Source of the DNA: NCEH01 sp002257205
GTDB lineage: Bacteria; Pseudomonadota; Alphaproteobacteria; Rhizobiales; Xanthobacteraceae
Reading direction: 5' to 3' (one strand)
Length of the DNA stretch: 64,000 bases
Assembly (NCBI RefSeq): GCF_043195105.1
Contig: NZ_JBAFWO010000012.1
In this document: positions 26,568 through 34,695 of the stretch, in pieces
Numbering within the stretch: the first letter of the stretch is position 1
Layout: each line of letters starts with the position of its first letter
Made by a program: the position numbers and the translations under genes
Notes under the pieces: generated by a model
What the model was told of the DNA's origin: nothing
Seen by the model: only the letters and a program-made list of their open reading frames with translations
The model's database searches: none

Positions 26568-27461
26568 TCAGATGTCCCTGTTCATGATTTCTGCGACCGC
26601 GTTCTTCGCGTCGGAGGGATCGAGATAGCCGAGATGCCAGCCGGGCTCGGTCTCCATGTAGGAGACGCCCTTGCCCTTCAGCGTGCGGGCGATGATGCAG
26701 CAGGGCTTGGTGCGGCTTTCGTCCGCCTTCACCTGGCGCAGCAGCGTGGTGAGGGCGTCGAGATTATGCCCGTCCACGACGTGCACCTCCCAGCCGAAGG
26801 CGCGCCATTTCTCGTCCAGCGGCTCGATGCCCATGACATCGTCCACGGCGCCGTCGAGCTGGAAGCCGTTACGGTCGATGATGGCGACCAGCTTGGAGGT
26901 CTTGTGATGGGCGGCGGAAAGCGCGGCTTCCCACACCTGGCCTTCCTGCATCTCGCCGTCGCCGAGCATGACGAACACGTTGAAGTCGAGCTTCTGCATG
27001 CGCCCGCCGAGCGCCATGCCGAGGCCGGCGGACAGCGCGTGGCCGATGGAGCCGGAGGAGAAATCGATGCCCGGCACCTTGCGCATGTCGGGATGGTCGC
27101 CGAGCGGATTGCCGAGGCGGGTGTAATTGTCCAGCACCTCTTTTGCGATGTAGCCGAACTCGGCGAGGATCGGGAACAGGCCGACGGCGGCGTGGCCCTT
27201 GCCCATCAGGAAGCGGTCGCGATCCGCGCGGGTCGGATTGCCCTTCTCGATATCCATGATGTCGTAATAGAGCGCCGCGAAAATCTCGGCGGCGGAGAAG
27301 ACCGAGCTGTAATGGCCGACCTTGGCCACTTCGATGAGCCGGATGGTCTCCAGGCGCACGAAGCGCGCTTTTTCCCGCAGCATCGCGATGGTTTCCGGGG
27401 TTGGCCGGAAGTTCGACACGCGATGGTCGGGCGGTGAGGATGGGCTTTCGGCCGCGCTCAT
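26568..27461 (-). CDS. Transketolase N-terminal subunit (TPP-binding)
   Basis: The ATG at 27461 is preferred to the upstream TTG because GGGAG lies 5 bases before it; this gives 297 residues. The TPP-diphosphate motif is GDGEMQEGQVWEAALSAAHH followed by the distal Asn in DRNGFQ. GKGHAAVG and GSIGHALSAGLGMA supply substrate-binding His residues. It is the promoter-proximal gene of the operon, divergent from the gldA-like gene across a 477-bp region with two copies of the AT-rich operator. Confidence 0.92.
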   Translation of the reverse strand: MSAAESPSSPPDHRVSNFRPTPETIAMLREKARFVRLETIRLIEVAKVGHYSSVFSAAEIFAALYYDIMDIEKGNPTRADRDRFLMGKGHAAVGLFPILAEFGYIAKEVLDNYTRLGNPLGDHPDMRKVPGIDFSSGSIGHALSAGLGMALGGRMQKLDFNVFVMLGDGEMQEGQVWEAALSAAHHKTSKLVAIIDRNGFQLDGAVDDVMGIEPLDEKWRAFGWEVHVVDGHNLDALTTLLRQVKADESRTKPCCIIARTLKGKGVSYMETEPGWHLGYLDPSDAKNAVAEIMNRDI

Positions 27462-27560
27462 ATGGGCTCCCAATGTTCCGGCCGCCTTCGCGCTGCGAGG
27501 TTCGGGCGGCTTGATGCGGCGAAGCGGCGCTTTCGCGCTTCGTCGTGCTAGTCATAAAAT

Positions 27561-27572
27561 ATGATATATCCT
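27561..27572. promoter_or_regulatory. Putative GntR operator, transketolase promoter
   Basis: ATGATATATCCT matches the 12-bp palindrome ATGATATATCAT at ten positions. It lies about 100 bp upstream of the transketolase start. It stands out sharply in a region of otherwise high GC. Confidence 0.55.
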
Positions 27573-27629
27573 TGTGCAAGGAGATCCGCGTGGCGTTGCG
27601 ACGAACAGTTGGCGCCGGGCGGCGAGTTC

Positions 27630-27775
27630 CTCCCCCTCACCCCAGCCCTCTCCCCGGCGGGGAGAGGGGGCGTTCCCGTGGCGGGGCAGTCTTCGCTCCC
27701 GTCTTCACCTTTCCCCATCCCCCACCTCTCCCCGGTGGGGAGAGGTCGCCCGCTTGCGGGCGGGTGAGGGGGCGC
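27630..27775. repeat. Palindromic GC-rich repeat array (family B)
   Basis: Arms CCCTCTCCCCGGCGGGGAGAG and CACCTCTCCCCGGTGGGGAG followed by CGCCCGCTTGCGGGCGGG occupy the middle of the divergent intergenic region, between the two operator copies. No ORF in 27474-27938 looks coding. Confidence 0.85.
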
Positions 27776-27835
27776 CGCGGTGGCGGGGCGCGGCCGGCTG
27801 TTTCTTCCGGTCCGCGAATTGCGGATCATTCATAC

Positions 27836-27847
27836 ACGATATATCAT
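27836..27847. promoter_or_regulatory. Putative GntR operator, gldA-like promoter
   Basis: ACGATATATCAT differs from the palindrome ATGATATATCAT at one position. It lies 92 bp before the dehydrogenase start. It is the mirror-side partner of the site at 27561. Confidence 0.6.
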
Positions 27848-27938
27848 ATTCTGACCGAAATGCGATGGCCGTTGGCAGGGCGTTGGCATGTCGTCAAAAT
27901 CCATATGGCGCGGCCAACGCGCCGGCTGAGGAAGAGCA

Positions 27939-29048
27939 ATGATGAAGGTCTTCGGCGCGCCGCGTCGCTATATTCAGGGCGCGGGCGCGCTCGATCATCT
28001 GGGCACCGAACTCGCCCGCATCACGCAGGATGCGGTGCTGGTGATCGATCCGTTCATCGAGGCCGCCCACGGCGCGCGGATCGCGCAAGTCTGCGCCGCC
28101 GCCGGGGTGGACCTGCGGCGCATTCCCTTCGGCGGCGAAAGCTCGCCCGGCGAGGTGGACCGGCTGGTGGCGGAATGCGGCGCACGCGTGCCGGGCCTGG
28201 TGGCGGCGGCCGGCGGCGGCAAGTGCATCGATGCCGGAAAGGCGCTGGCCGGGCGGCTCGGCGCGAAGGTCGCGACCATTCCCACCATCGCCTCCACCGA
28301 CGCGCCCACCAGCCACAATTACGTGCTCTATGACGACCATCACCGCCTGCTGGCGGTGGAGAAGCTGCCCGCCAATCCCGATCTCGTGCTGGTGGATACG
28401 CAGGTGATCGCCCAGGCGCCGCGCCATCTGTTCCTGGCCGGCATCGGCGATGCGGTGGTGAAGCTGTTCGAGGTGGAGCAGTGCGTGCGCGCCAAGGGCA
28501 AGAATATCTATGGCGGCGCGCCGGTGGAAAGCGCGCTGATCCTCGCGCGCGGCTGTTACGACATTCTGCGCGCCCATGCCGAGGATGCGCTCGCCGCCGT
28601 GGATCGCAAGAGCGCTGACGATGCGCTCGACCTGGTGGTGGAGGCGACCGTGCTGATGAGCGGGCTCGCGTTCGAGAGCGGCGGGCTCTCCATCTCCCAT
28701 TCCATGACGCGCGGCCTCTCCGTCGTGCCGAAATATGCCAATGCCCTCCACGGCTTCCAGGTGGCCTATGGCGGGCTCGTCCAATTGCTGCTGGAAGGCC
28801 GCGAGGATGCCTTCATGGACGACATCATCGCCTTCTACGGCCGCATCGGCCTGCCGGTGAGCCTTGTCGCGCTCTCCGGCGCCGGGCCGACGCACGAGGA
28901 GGTCGAGACCATCGCCCGCCTCACCCTGACCGCGCCCCACGCTCGGCATTTTCCGCGCGTGCTGGAGGAAACCGAGATCGTCGCCGCCATCGCCGCGCTG
29001 GAAGCGCGGGCGGGCACCGCGTCGCAGGCTTTCCAAGCGGCAATATGA
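27939..29048 (+). CDS. GldA-family iron/zinc-dependent glycerol-type dehydrogenase
   Basis: This 369-residue group III (iron-containing-fold) dehydrogenase is of the GldA type, oxidising glycerol-like polyols at C2 with NAD+. It shows the NAD-binding GGGKCIDAGKALA, TIPTIASTDAPTS, and metal ligands in GIGDAVVKLFE (Asp), GGLSISHSMTRG (His) and ALHGFQVAYG (His). GAGGAAGAG lies just upstream of the tandem ATGs. Pairing with a split transketolase suggests that a polyol is oxidised to a ketose-type product which the transketolase then cleaves; the substrate itself is not shown by sequence. The TGA stop is inside an operator-like site preceding gntR. Confidence 0.9.
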   Translation: MMKVFGAPRRYIQGAGALDHLGTELARITQDAVLVIDPFIEAAHGARIAQVCAAAGVDLRRIPFGGESSPGEVDRLVAECGARVPGLVAAAGGGKCIDAGKALAGRLGAKVATIPTIASTDAPTSHNYVLYDDHHRLLAVEKLPANPDLVLVDTQVIAQAPRHLFLAGIGDAVVKLFEVEQCVRAKGKNIYGGAPVESALILARGCYDILRAHAEDALAAVDRKSADDALDLVVEATVLMSGLAFESGGLSISHSMTRGLSVVPKYANALHGFQVAYGGLVQLLLEGREDAFMDDIIAFYGRIGLPVSLVALSGAGPTHEEVETIARLTLTAPHARHFPRVLEETEIVAAIAALEARAGTASQAFQAAI

Positions 29049-29056
29049 TATATGTT
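29045..29056. promoter_or_regulatory. Operator-like site between gldA and gntR
   Basis: ATGATATATGTT shares the first nine bases of the ATGATATATCAT palindrome. It overlaps the gldA stop and lies 32 bp before the GntR start, a place suited to autoregulation. Confidence 0.4.
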
Positions 29057-29087
29057 TTGAGGGTTTAAGCGGGAATCGCGGGATCAG

Positions 29088-29795
29088 ATGGCCGAGCTGC
29101 AGCAAGTCGAGAAAGAGAATCTGTCGGCGCGGGTCTATGGCCGCATCCGGCGGGCGCTGATCGACGGGCAGTTCGAGCCCGGCGAGCGGCTGCGCATCTC
29201 CACGCTGGCGGCCGAGCTGGGCACCAGCATCACCCCCGTGCGCGAAGCCATCTTCCGCCTCGTGAGCGAGCAGGCGCTGGAGATGAAGGCCGCCACCGCC
29301 ATCCACGTGCCGCTGCTGGATTCAGAACGCCTGCAGGAAATCCAGCTCATCCGCGTGCAGCTCGAAGGCGTGGCGGCGGAGCGGGCGGCGGGCCTCATCA
29401 CCGACAAGCAATTGCGCAAGCTGGAGGCGATCCAGGCCGAATTCATCGAGGCGGCGGCGACCAATCCCAAGAAGGCCAGCATCAAGAACCGCGACTTCCA
29501 CTTCGCGTTGCTGGATATCGCCCAATTGCCGCGGGTGGAATCCATCGTCGAGAACATGTGGACGCTGATGGGGCCGCTCTTGAGCGTGTTCCATTCCACC
29601 ATGCCGCCGCGCCAGATCGCCGGCAAGGACCACAAGCATTACGACGTGCTCACCGCGCTGCGCGCCCGCGATCCGGTGGCCGCGCGCGAGGCGATCCAGG
29701 CGGATATCGAATGGGGCCGCGTTCTGGTGGCCTGGGTAGAGGCGCAATCGCGTGCGCCCGCCGGCAAGGATGCTGGGGCGCAGCGGCTGGGGTAG
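29088..29795 (+). CDS. GntR-family (FCD type) transcriptional regulator of cluster A
   Basis: The 235-residue protein has an N-terminal winged helix-turn-helix (LSARVYGRIRRALIDGQFEPGERLRISTLAAELGTSITPVREAIFRL) and a C-terminal all-helical FCD effector domain with the metal-type His residues in KNRDFHFALLD and HSTM. FCD regulators usually bind a carboxylate or sugar-acid effector. It is probably co-transcribed with the dehydrogenase gene. The AT-rich palindromes at 27561, 27836, 29045 and 36033 are its most likely targets. Confidence 0.92.
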   Translation: MAELQQVEKENLSARVYGRIRRALIDGQFEPGERLRISTLAAELGTSITPVREAIFRLVSEQALEMKAATAIHVPLLDSERLQEIQLIRVQLEGVAAERAAGLITDKQLRKLEAIQAEFIEAAATNPKKASIKNRDFHFALLDIAQLPRVESIVENMWTLMGPLLSVFHSTMPPRQIAGKDHKHYDVLTALRARDPVAAREAIQADIEWGRVLVAWVEAQSRAPAGKDAGAQRLG

Positions 29796-29829
29796 GGCGC
29801 AGTTTGCTCACGACCCGCGCCGCCCATTT

Positions 29830-29955
29830 CCCCCCTCCCTAACCCTCCCCCGCACGCGGGAGAGGGGATCTATGGCTCGTGCGGGAGAGGCGGTTCTCTA
29901 TCAGCGCCAATGCGCTCCCTCTCCCGCGTGCGGGGGAGGGCTGGGGAGGGGGCAG
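29830..29955. repeat. Palindromic GC-rich repeat pair (family A)
   Basis: Arms CCCCGCACGCGGGAGAGGGG and CCCGCGTGCGGGGGAGGG face each other between the convergent gntR and SDR genes. They have the same structure as the pair inside cobN. Confidence 0.85.
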
Positions 29956-29992
29956 GCCCGAGGGGGAGCACGCTCCGGCCCGCCCGGAAAAA

Positions 29993-30685
29993 TCACGCGA
30001 TGCCGTAGCCGCCGTCCACCGGGATGATCGCGCCGGTGACATAACCCGCTGCCGGCGAGAGCAGGAAATTCACCACCTCCGCCACGTCCGCCGGCGAACC
30101 CCAGCGTTGCATGGGCAGGCGGGACATGATGGCCGCCGCGCGCTCGGGATTTTGCAAGGCGCCGGCCGAAAGGCGGGTCTCGATCCAGCCCGGCGCCACC
30201 GCATTGACGCGGATGTTCTCCGGCGCCAGCGCCACCGCGAGCGAGCGCGTGAGCTGCACCACCGCGCCCTTGGACGAGGCATAGGCGGGGTTCCGCCCCG
30301 AGCCGAAATAGCTCCACATGGAGGCGATGTTGACCACGCTGCCGCCCGCCGCCAGCGCCTTGCGGAACGCCATGGTGACGAGATGCGAGCCGGTGAGGTT
30401 GACGTCGAGCACCCGGCGGAACCCCTCCGGCTCGAATTCCTTCATGTCGTGCAGGATCATGCCGGCGCAATTCACCACCGCCGACACCTCGGAATAGCGC
30501 GCCGCCAGCGCGGCGATGGCGGGGGCGTCGGTCACGTCCAGCTCGGCAAAATCGAGCGCGAAATCCGCGTCTTTGTCGCGGCCGACCGCGAGCGGCGTAT
30601 AGCCGGCCTCAACAAGGCGTTCCGCGACCGCGCGGCCGATGCCGGTGCCGCCCCCGGTGACGATGGCGATCTTGGTGCTGCTCAC
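29993..30685 (-). CDS. Short-chain dehydrogenase/reductase of cluster A
   Basis: The 230-residue classical SDR has a cofactor motif TGGGTGIGRAVAERL, NCAGM in place of NNAG, catalytic Ser in NIASMWS and the YASSK tetrad pair (Tyr-x3-Lys), and a C-terminal TGAIIPVDGG. The acidic D in ELDV suggests NAD(H) or NADP(H) without certainty. It lies downstream of livF on the same strand after a 140-bp gap holding a perfect palindrome, so it may be read with the transporter operon. A polyol or sugar-alcohol oxidation is plausible from context only. Confidence 0.9.
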   Translation of the reverse strand: MSSTKIAIVTGGGTGIGRAVAERLVEAGYTPLAVGRDKDADFALDFAELDVTDAPAIAALAARYSEVSAVVNCAGMILHDMKEFEPEGFRRVLDVNLTGSHLVTMAFRKALAAGGSVVNIASMWSYFGSGRNPAYASSKGAVVQLTRSLAVALAPENIRVNAVAPGWIETRLSAGALQNPERAAAIMSRLPMQRWGSPADVAEVVNFLLSPAAGYVTGAIIPVDGGYGIA

Positions 30686-30714
30686 GAAAGGTCTCCGTCC
30701 CTGTGTCTGTCTCT

Positions 30715-30812
30715 AGAGCATTTCATCGTTTCTTAGAAACGATGAAATGCTCTAACTTATTGTATTGTCGCTTTTTCTTCACGCGAACCGGTTTCCACTT
30801 CGCTCGAAAATG
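30715..30812. repeat. Perfect 18-bp-arm palindrome plus conserved intergenic repeat
   Basis: Positions 30715-30753 form AGAGCATTTCATCGTTTC, a TTA loop, and the exact reverse complement. Immediately beyond, 30768-30812 carries the GAACCGGTTTCCACTTCGCT sequence that recurs between genes in many Hyphomicrobiales and again ends in AAAATGCTCT. The arrangement suggests a small palindromic mobile repeat between livF and the SDR gene; the strong hairpin could also stop or stabilise transcripts. Confidence 0.8.
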
Positions 30813-30824
30813 CTCTGGTGGGCG

Positions 30825-31541
30825 TCACAGGCCGAGATAGCTGGCGCGCAGATGGTCGTCCGCGAGGAGTTCCGCCCCGGTGCCGTTCAGCGTCATGACG
30901 CCATTTTCAAGCACATAGCCATAATCGGCCATTTCCAACACCTGGAATACGTTCTGCTCGATGATCAGGATGGTGAGATCGCGTTCCTTGATCTTGGCGA
31001 TGCTCTCGAACAGGCGGTCCACCATGATGGGCGCAAGGCCGAGCGAGGGCTCGTCCAGCGCCAGCACGCGCGGCAGGGCCATGAGCGCGCGGCCCACCGC
31101 CACCATCTGCTGCTGCCCGCCCGAGAGGGTGGAGGCATTCAGCGCCTGGCGCTCGCGCAGGATCGGGAACAGCTCGAACACTTCTTCCAAAGTCTGGTCG
31201 CGGCGCGCGCGGGCGCGTTTGTTCTGCGCGCCCACCAGCAGGTTTTCGCGGATCGACATGCCGAGGAACAATTGCTTGCCCTCCGGCGACTGCACGAAGC
31301 CGCGCTCCACCACCTTGTGCGGCGGCAGGCAGAAGATGCTTTCGCCATAGAGCTTCGCTTCCCCCCGGTGCGGCCGCAGCAGGCCGGAGAGGGTGCGCAG
31401 CAAAGTGGATTTGCCGGCCCCGTTGGCGCCGATCAAAGCGACGATGGTGCGCGGCTCCAGCACCAGGTTGATGCCGCGCAGCACGTCCTGGTCGCCATAG
31501 CCGGACCACAGGTCGCGAACCTCAAGCGCGGGCGTCGACAT
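30825..31541 (-). CDS. livF: LIV-type ABC transporter ATPase (LivF)
   Basis: One of the two ATPases of the cluster A branched-chain-amino-acid-type importer. The 238-residue protein has Walker A GANGAGKST, signature LSGGQQQM, Walker B VLALDEPSLGL and switch His in IIEQN context typical of LivF. It overlaps livG by 20 bp. The LIV family imports amino acids but also carboxylates, urea and aromatic acids, so the name fixes the architecture, not the substrate. Confidence 0.93.
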   Translation of the reverse strand: MSTPALEVRDLWSGYGDQDVLRGINLVLEPRTIVALIGANGAGKSTLLRTLSGLLRPHRGEAKLYGESIFCLPPHKVVERGFVQSPEGKQLFLGMSIRENLLVGAQNKRARARRDQTLEEVFELFPILRERQALNASTLSGGQQQMVAVGRALMALPRVLALDEPSLGLAPIMVDRLFESIAKIKERDLTILIIEQNVFQVLEMADYGYVLENGVMTLNGTGAELLADDHLRASYLGL

Positions 31542-32283
31542 AGCGCTCTCCGAAATAGGCTTTGAGGACGTCCGGCTGGCGCACCACGTCCTTGGGCGGG
31601 CCGTCGGCGATCAGCTTGCCGTAATCGAGCACGATCACCCGGTCCGACAGGCCCATGATGACCTTCATCACATGCTCCACGATCAGGATGGTGATGCCGA
31701 GGTCGCGCACCTTGCGCACCAGATGCACCATCTCGCCGGCTTCGTTCGGCGTGGCGCCGGCCACCACCTCGTCCATCAGAAGCAGGCGCGGCTTGGTGGC
31801 GAGCGCGCGCCCCAGTTCCAGCTTGCGGCGGTCGAAGGCGGTGAGATCGTCGGCGTCCGTATGGGCTTTGCCGCCCATCTCAAGGAAATCCACCACCTTC
31901 TGCGCCTCCGCGCGCGCCTCCTTCTCGGCGGCGGTGCGCACGAAGCTGCCGACCATCACATTCTCCAGCACGGTGAGCCCGCCGAACGGCTTGGAGAGCT
32001 GGAACGTGCGCGCGATGCCGAGCCGGCAGATGTCCCACGGCTTGAGATTGGCGAGGCTGCGCCCCTCGAACAGGATCTCGCCGGTGTCCGAGCGGAGCGC
32101 GCCAGCGATCATGTTGAAGGCGGTGGTCTTGCCCGCGCCATTGGGGCCGAGCAGGCCGAGGATCTCGCCCTGGTTCAAGTGGAACGACAAGGTGGAGACG
32201 GCCTGCACGCCGCCGAACCTCTTGGAGATGCCCTTCACTTCCAGGATCTTCCGCCCGTCCGAAATTTTCTCGATCGCGCTCAT
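31522..32283 (-). CDS. livG: LIV-type ABC transporter ATPase (LivG)
   Basis: The 253-residue ATPase has Walker A GPNGAGKTT, the LivG-type RTFQLSKPFGGLTVLENVMVG insert, and Walker B LLLMDEVVAGATPNE. The signature region is atypical (LTAFDRRKLELGRAL rather than LSGGQ), as is common in LivG. It overlaps livM by 4 bp and livF by 20 bp, indicating tight translational coupling. Confidence 0.93.
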   Translation of the reverse strand: MSAIEKISDGRKILEVKGISKRFGGVQAVSTLSFHLNQGEILGLLGPNGAGKTTAFNMIAGALRSDTGEILFEGRSLANLKPWDICRLGIARTFQLSKPFGGLTVLENVMVGSFVRTAAEKEARAEAQKVVDFLEMGGKAHTDADDLTAFDRRKLELGRALATKPRLLLMDEVVAGATPNEAGEMVHLVRKVRDLGITILIVEHVMKVIMGLSDRVIVLDYGKLIADGPPKDVVRQPDVLKAYFGERYVDARA

Positions 32284-33314
32284 TGTCCCTTGCCCTCCAG
32301 CGCGTCGGTTTTAGCTGCGGCTTTGCGCGATGCGCTCTTGCGGGCGCGGCCGTCCAGCAGGCGTTGCAGCGGCACGATGATGCCCTTCGGGAAATAGATC
32401 ACCGCCAGGATCAGCATCAGCCCGTAGAGGATGAGATGCAGGCCGAGGAAGCTGCCGCCGATGGTGGCGCGCACCATCTCGCCGATGGGATGCAGCAGCA
32501 GCGCCCCGAGCGTCGGCCCGAGGATCGTGCCCTGGCCGCCGACGATGGTCATGATGGCCATGTCGATGGACAGGTCGATGCCCATGTTCCGCTCCGGATT
32601 GATGTAGCGGAACAGCTGCGCGTAATAGGCCCCGCCAAGTCCGGTGAGAAAGGCGCTGATGGCGAGCGCGGTCAGGCTGTAGCGGGTGGGATCGACGCCC
32701 AGCGCCTCCGCCCCGTCGCGGTCGCCGCGGATGGCTTTCAGATAGAAGCCGAGGCGCGAGCGCTCCATCAAAGCGGTCGCCGCCATCACGCCCACCAGCA
32801 TGGCGAGGATGATGTAATAATAGGGCACTTTGCCGTCGAACTGGAAGGCGAGGAAGCTTGAGCCGCCCACCGGCGGAACCGTGAGCCCCTGCGCCCCCTT
32901 CAGCGGAATGCCGAGGAAATCGTCGGTATTCTCCAGCCAGATGCGCAGGATTTCCGCGAACGCAATCGTGGTCAGCGTGAAATACGGCCCCTTCAGGCGG
33001 AAGGTGGCATAGCCCACCGGCACCGAGAGCAGGGCCGCGAATGCGCCGCCCGCCAGCATGCCGAGCCAGGGCGTCACGCCGAGCTGGGTGAACAGCAGCA
33101 CGGTGACATAGCCCGCCACCCCCGCGAAGGCGGAATGGCCGAGCGAGAGCTGGCCCACATAGCCGCACACGAAGTTCCAGGACGAGGCCATATAAGCGAA
33201 GAACAGGACCATCGCGATGGAATGCAGGATGTAGCTGTCGGTCACGAACAGCGGGATCGCGAGGGCGAGGACCAGCAGCGGCCCGCCGAGGACGAGGGTG
33301 AGGGTGTGGCGCAT
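32280..33314 (-). CDS. livM: LIV-type ABC transporter permease (LivM)
   Basis: The 344-residue integral membrane protein has about ten TM helices. It carries the LivM motifs LGHSAFAGVAGYVTVLL, TLTTIAFAEILRIWLENTD and the EAA-like loop IRGDRDGAEALGVDPTRYSLTALAISAFLTGLGG. It follows livH with an 8-bp gap, and together they form the channel of the cluster A importer. The C-terminal tail is basic and Ala-rich. Confidence 0.92.
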   Translation of the reverse strand: MRHTLTLVLGGPLLVLALAIPLFVTDSYILHSIAMVLFFAYMASSWNFVCGYVGQLSLGHSAFAGVAGYVTVLLFTQLGVTPWLGMLAGGAFAALLSVPVGYATFRLKGPYFTLTTIAFAEILRIWLENTDDFLGIPLKGAQGLTVPPVGGSSFLAFQFDGKVPYYYIILAMLVGVMAATALMERSRLGFYLKAIRGDRDGAEALGVDPTRYSLTALAISAFLTGLGGAYYAQLFRYINPERNMGIDLSIDMAIMTIVGGQGTILGPTLGALLLHPIGEMVRATIGGSFLGLHLILYGLMLILAVIYFPKGIIVPLQRLLDGRARKSASRKAAAKTDALEGKGQ

Positions 33315-33322
33315 GGGAAACC

Positions 33323-34207
33323 TCAGGCCCGGCCCATGAGGCCAGCCGGCCGCAGCAGCAGGATCGCGATGAACAGGCCGAACGAGAAGATCGCCGCCGA
33401 GGTCGCCGTGACGAATTGCGAGGCGACGGATTCGAACACGCCCAGCAGCAGCCCGCCGAGGATCGAGCCCGGGATCGAGCCGATCCCGCCCAGCACCACC
33501 ACCAGGAACGACTTGATGCCGAATGACAGGCCGATGTTCGGCGTGATGGAGAAGAACGGCACCAGTAGCGCGCCGAACAGGCCGAGCACCGCGCAGCCGA
33601 GGCCGAAGGTGACGTTGTAGACCATCTGCACATTGATGCCGGAGAGCGAGGCGGCATCGCGGTTCTGCGCGGTGGCGCGGATCGCCCGGCCCATCTCCGA
33701 ATGCTTCAGCCAGAACGACAGCGCCGCCGCCACCACGATGGCCGCCAGGAACCCGATCAGCCGCGCGAGATTGATGGGCAGGCCGGCGACGAAGATCGAT
33801 TCATAGGTGATGTCGACCGCCACCGAGCGCACATCCGGCCCGAAGGCCATGAGCACGATATTGTCCACCACCAGATAGACGCCGGCGGTGAGCAGCAGGG
33901 CGCTGGTGGGCTCCACCACCAGGGCGCGCTCGCGCTTGAACAGCGGCGAGATCACCACGCCCTGCACGAAATAGCCGACGATGAACAGGAACGGCACGGT
34001 GGCGAGGATGCTCACATAGGGATGCAGGCCGAGGCTCGCCCACAGCAGATAGGAGCAATACATGGCCAGCATCAGGAACGAGCCGTGGGCGAAATTGATC
34101 ACCCGCATCACGCCGAAGATCAGGCTCAGTCCCAGCGCCACCCCGCCATAGATGCCGCCGATCAGAAGCCCGTTGATGACCGCGAACGAGAGGGTCAAAA
34201 GATCCAT
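33323..34207 (-). CDS. livH: LIV-type ABC transporter permease (LivH)
   Basis: The 294-residue permease has eight or so TM helices and the LivH landmarks ALGLSLIFGVMRVINFAHGSFLML, GRAIRATAQNRDAASLSGINV (cytoplasmic coupling loop) and VVVLGGIGSIPGSILGG. It is separated from the upstream binding-protein gene by nearly 490 bp containing a terminator and repeat array, so its expression is probably lower than that of the binding protein. Confidence 0.92.
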   Translation of the reverse strand: MDLLTLSFAVINGLLIGGIYGGVALGLSLIFGVMRVINFAHGSFLMLAMYCSYLLWASLGLHPYVSILATVPFLFIVGYFVQGVVISPLFKRERALVVEPTSALLLTAGVYLVVDNIVLMAFGPDVRSVAVDITYESIFVAGLPINLARLIGFLAAIVVAAALSFWLKHSEMGRAIRATAQNRDAASLSGINVQMVYNVTFGLGCAVLGLFGALLVPFFSITPNIGLSFGIKSFLVVVLGGIGSIPGSILGGLLLGVFESVASQFVTATSAAIFSFGLFIAILLLRPAGLMGRA

Positions 34208-34287
34208 ATATTATACTCCCGTAAGGTCATGCTGGCGGCGGGAAGGGGCGTTGCTGTGAGGCGAAGGCCGGGTGCGGCCCTTGCGTC

Positions 34288-34500
34288 GTTCCCCCTCCCT
34301 AACCCTCCCCCGCACGCGGGAGAGGGGACGAATGCAGCCCTCGCCTGCACGCCAGAGCAAGAACCTGTGCAGCATCGGCAACCTGTGCAGCATCGGCAGG
34401 CGCAATGATCGACGATTATTCCTGCGCGCTCCCTCTCCCGCTTGCGGGGGAGGGCTGGGGAGGGGGCCCCGGGGGAGGGCTGGGGAGGGGGCACCGGGGG
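34288..34500. repeat. Palindromic GC-rich repeat array with internal duplications (family A)
   Basis: Arms CCCCGCACGCGGGAGAGGGG and CCCGCTTGCGGGGGAGGG are separated by a short direct repeat of AACCTGTGCAGCATCGGCA. A doubled GGGGGAGGGCTGGGGAGGGG follows. The array lies between the binding-protein gene and livH; 34208-34695 has no convincing ORF. Confidence 0.85.
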
Positions 34501-34651
34501 GAAGGTCCCTTGCCTAATGCCGGACGCGCCCTCCACAGAGTTCCATGTGCGTCTTGCCTGCTGCGCAGGGGTTTCCCCTGGGTCCCGGCTCGGCGCTCCG
34601 GCTGCGCCGTCGCTGGTCCGGGATGCGGTTGCGCGGCTGCCCTAGCGCTTT

Positions 34652-34684
34652 GAAAAAGCCGGCGGGACCTTGCGGCCCCGCCGC
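34652..34684 (-). terminator. Rho-independent-type terminator after the binding-protein gene
   Basis: On the minus strand, just after the binding-protein stop, GGCGGGGCC-GCAA-GGTCCCGCC forms a 9-bp stem with one G-U pair closed by a GNRA-type loop. GGCTTTTT follows. It should end or attenuate transcription before livH. Confidence 0.75.
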
Positions 34685-34695
34685 TCAGGCGGGGG

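Noticed and set aside
34200..34216. AT-rich CATATATTATAC sequence before livH as a fifth operator
   Set aside because: It does not match the ATGATATATCAT palindrome in its right half and overlaps the livH start; it is below the level I would support.
34280..34510. Direct repeats as a CRISPR array
   Set aside because: The units are unequal palindromes of an intergenic repeat family with no regular spacers and no cas genes.
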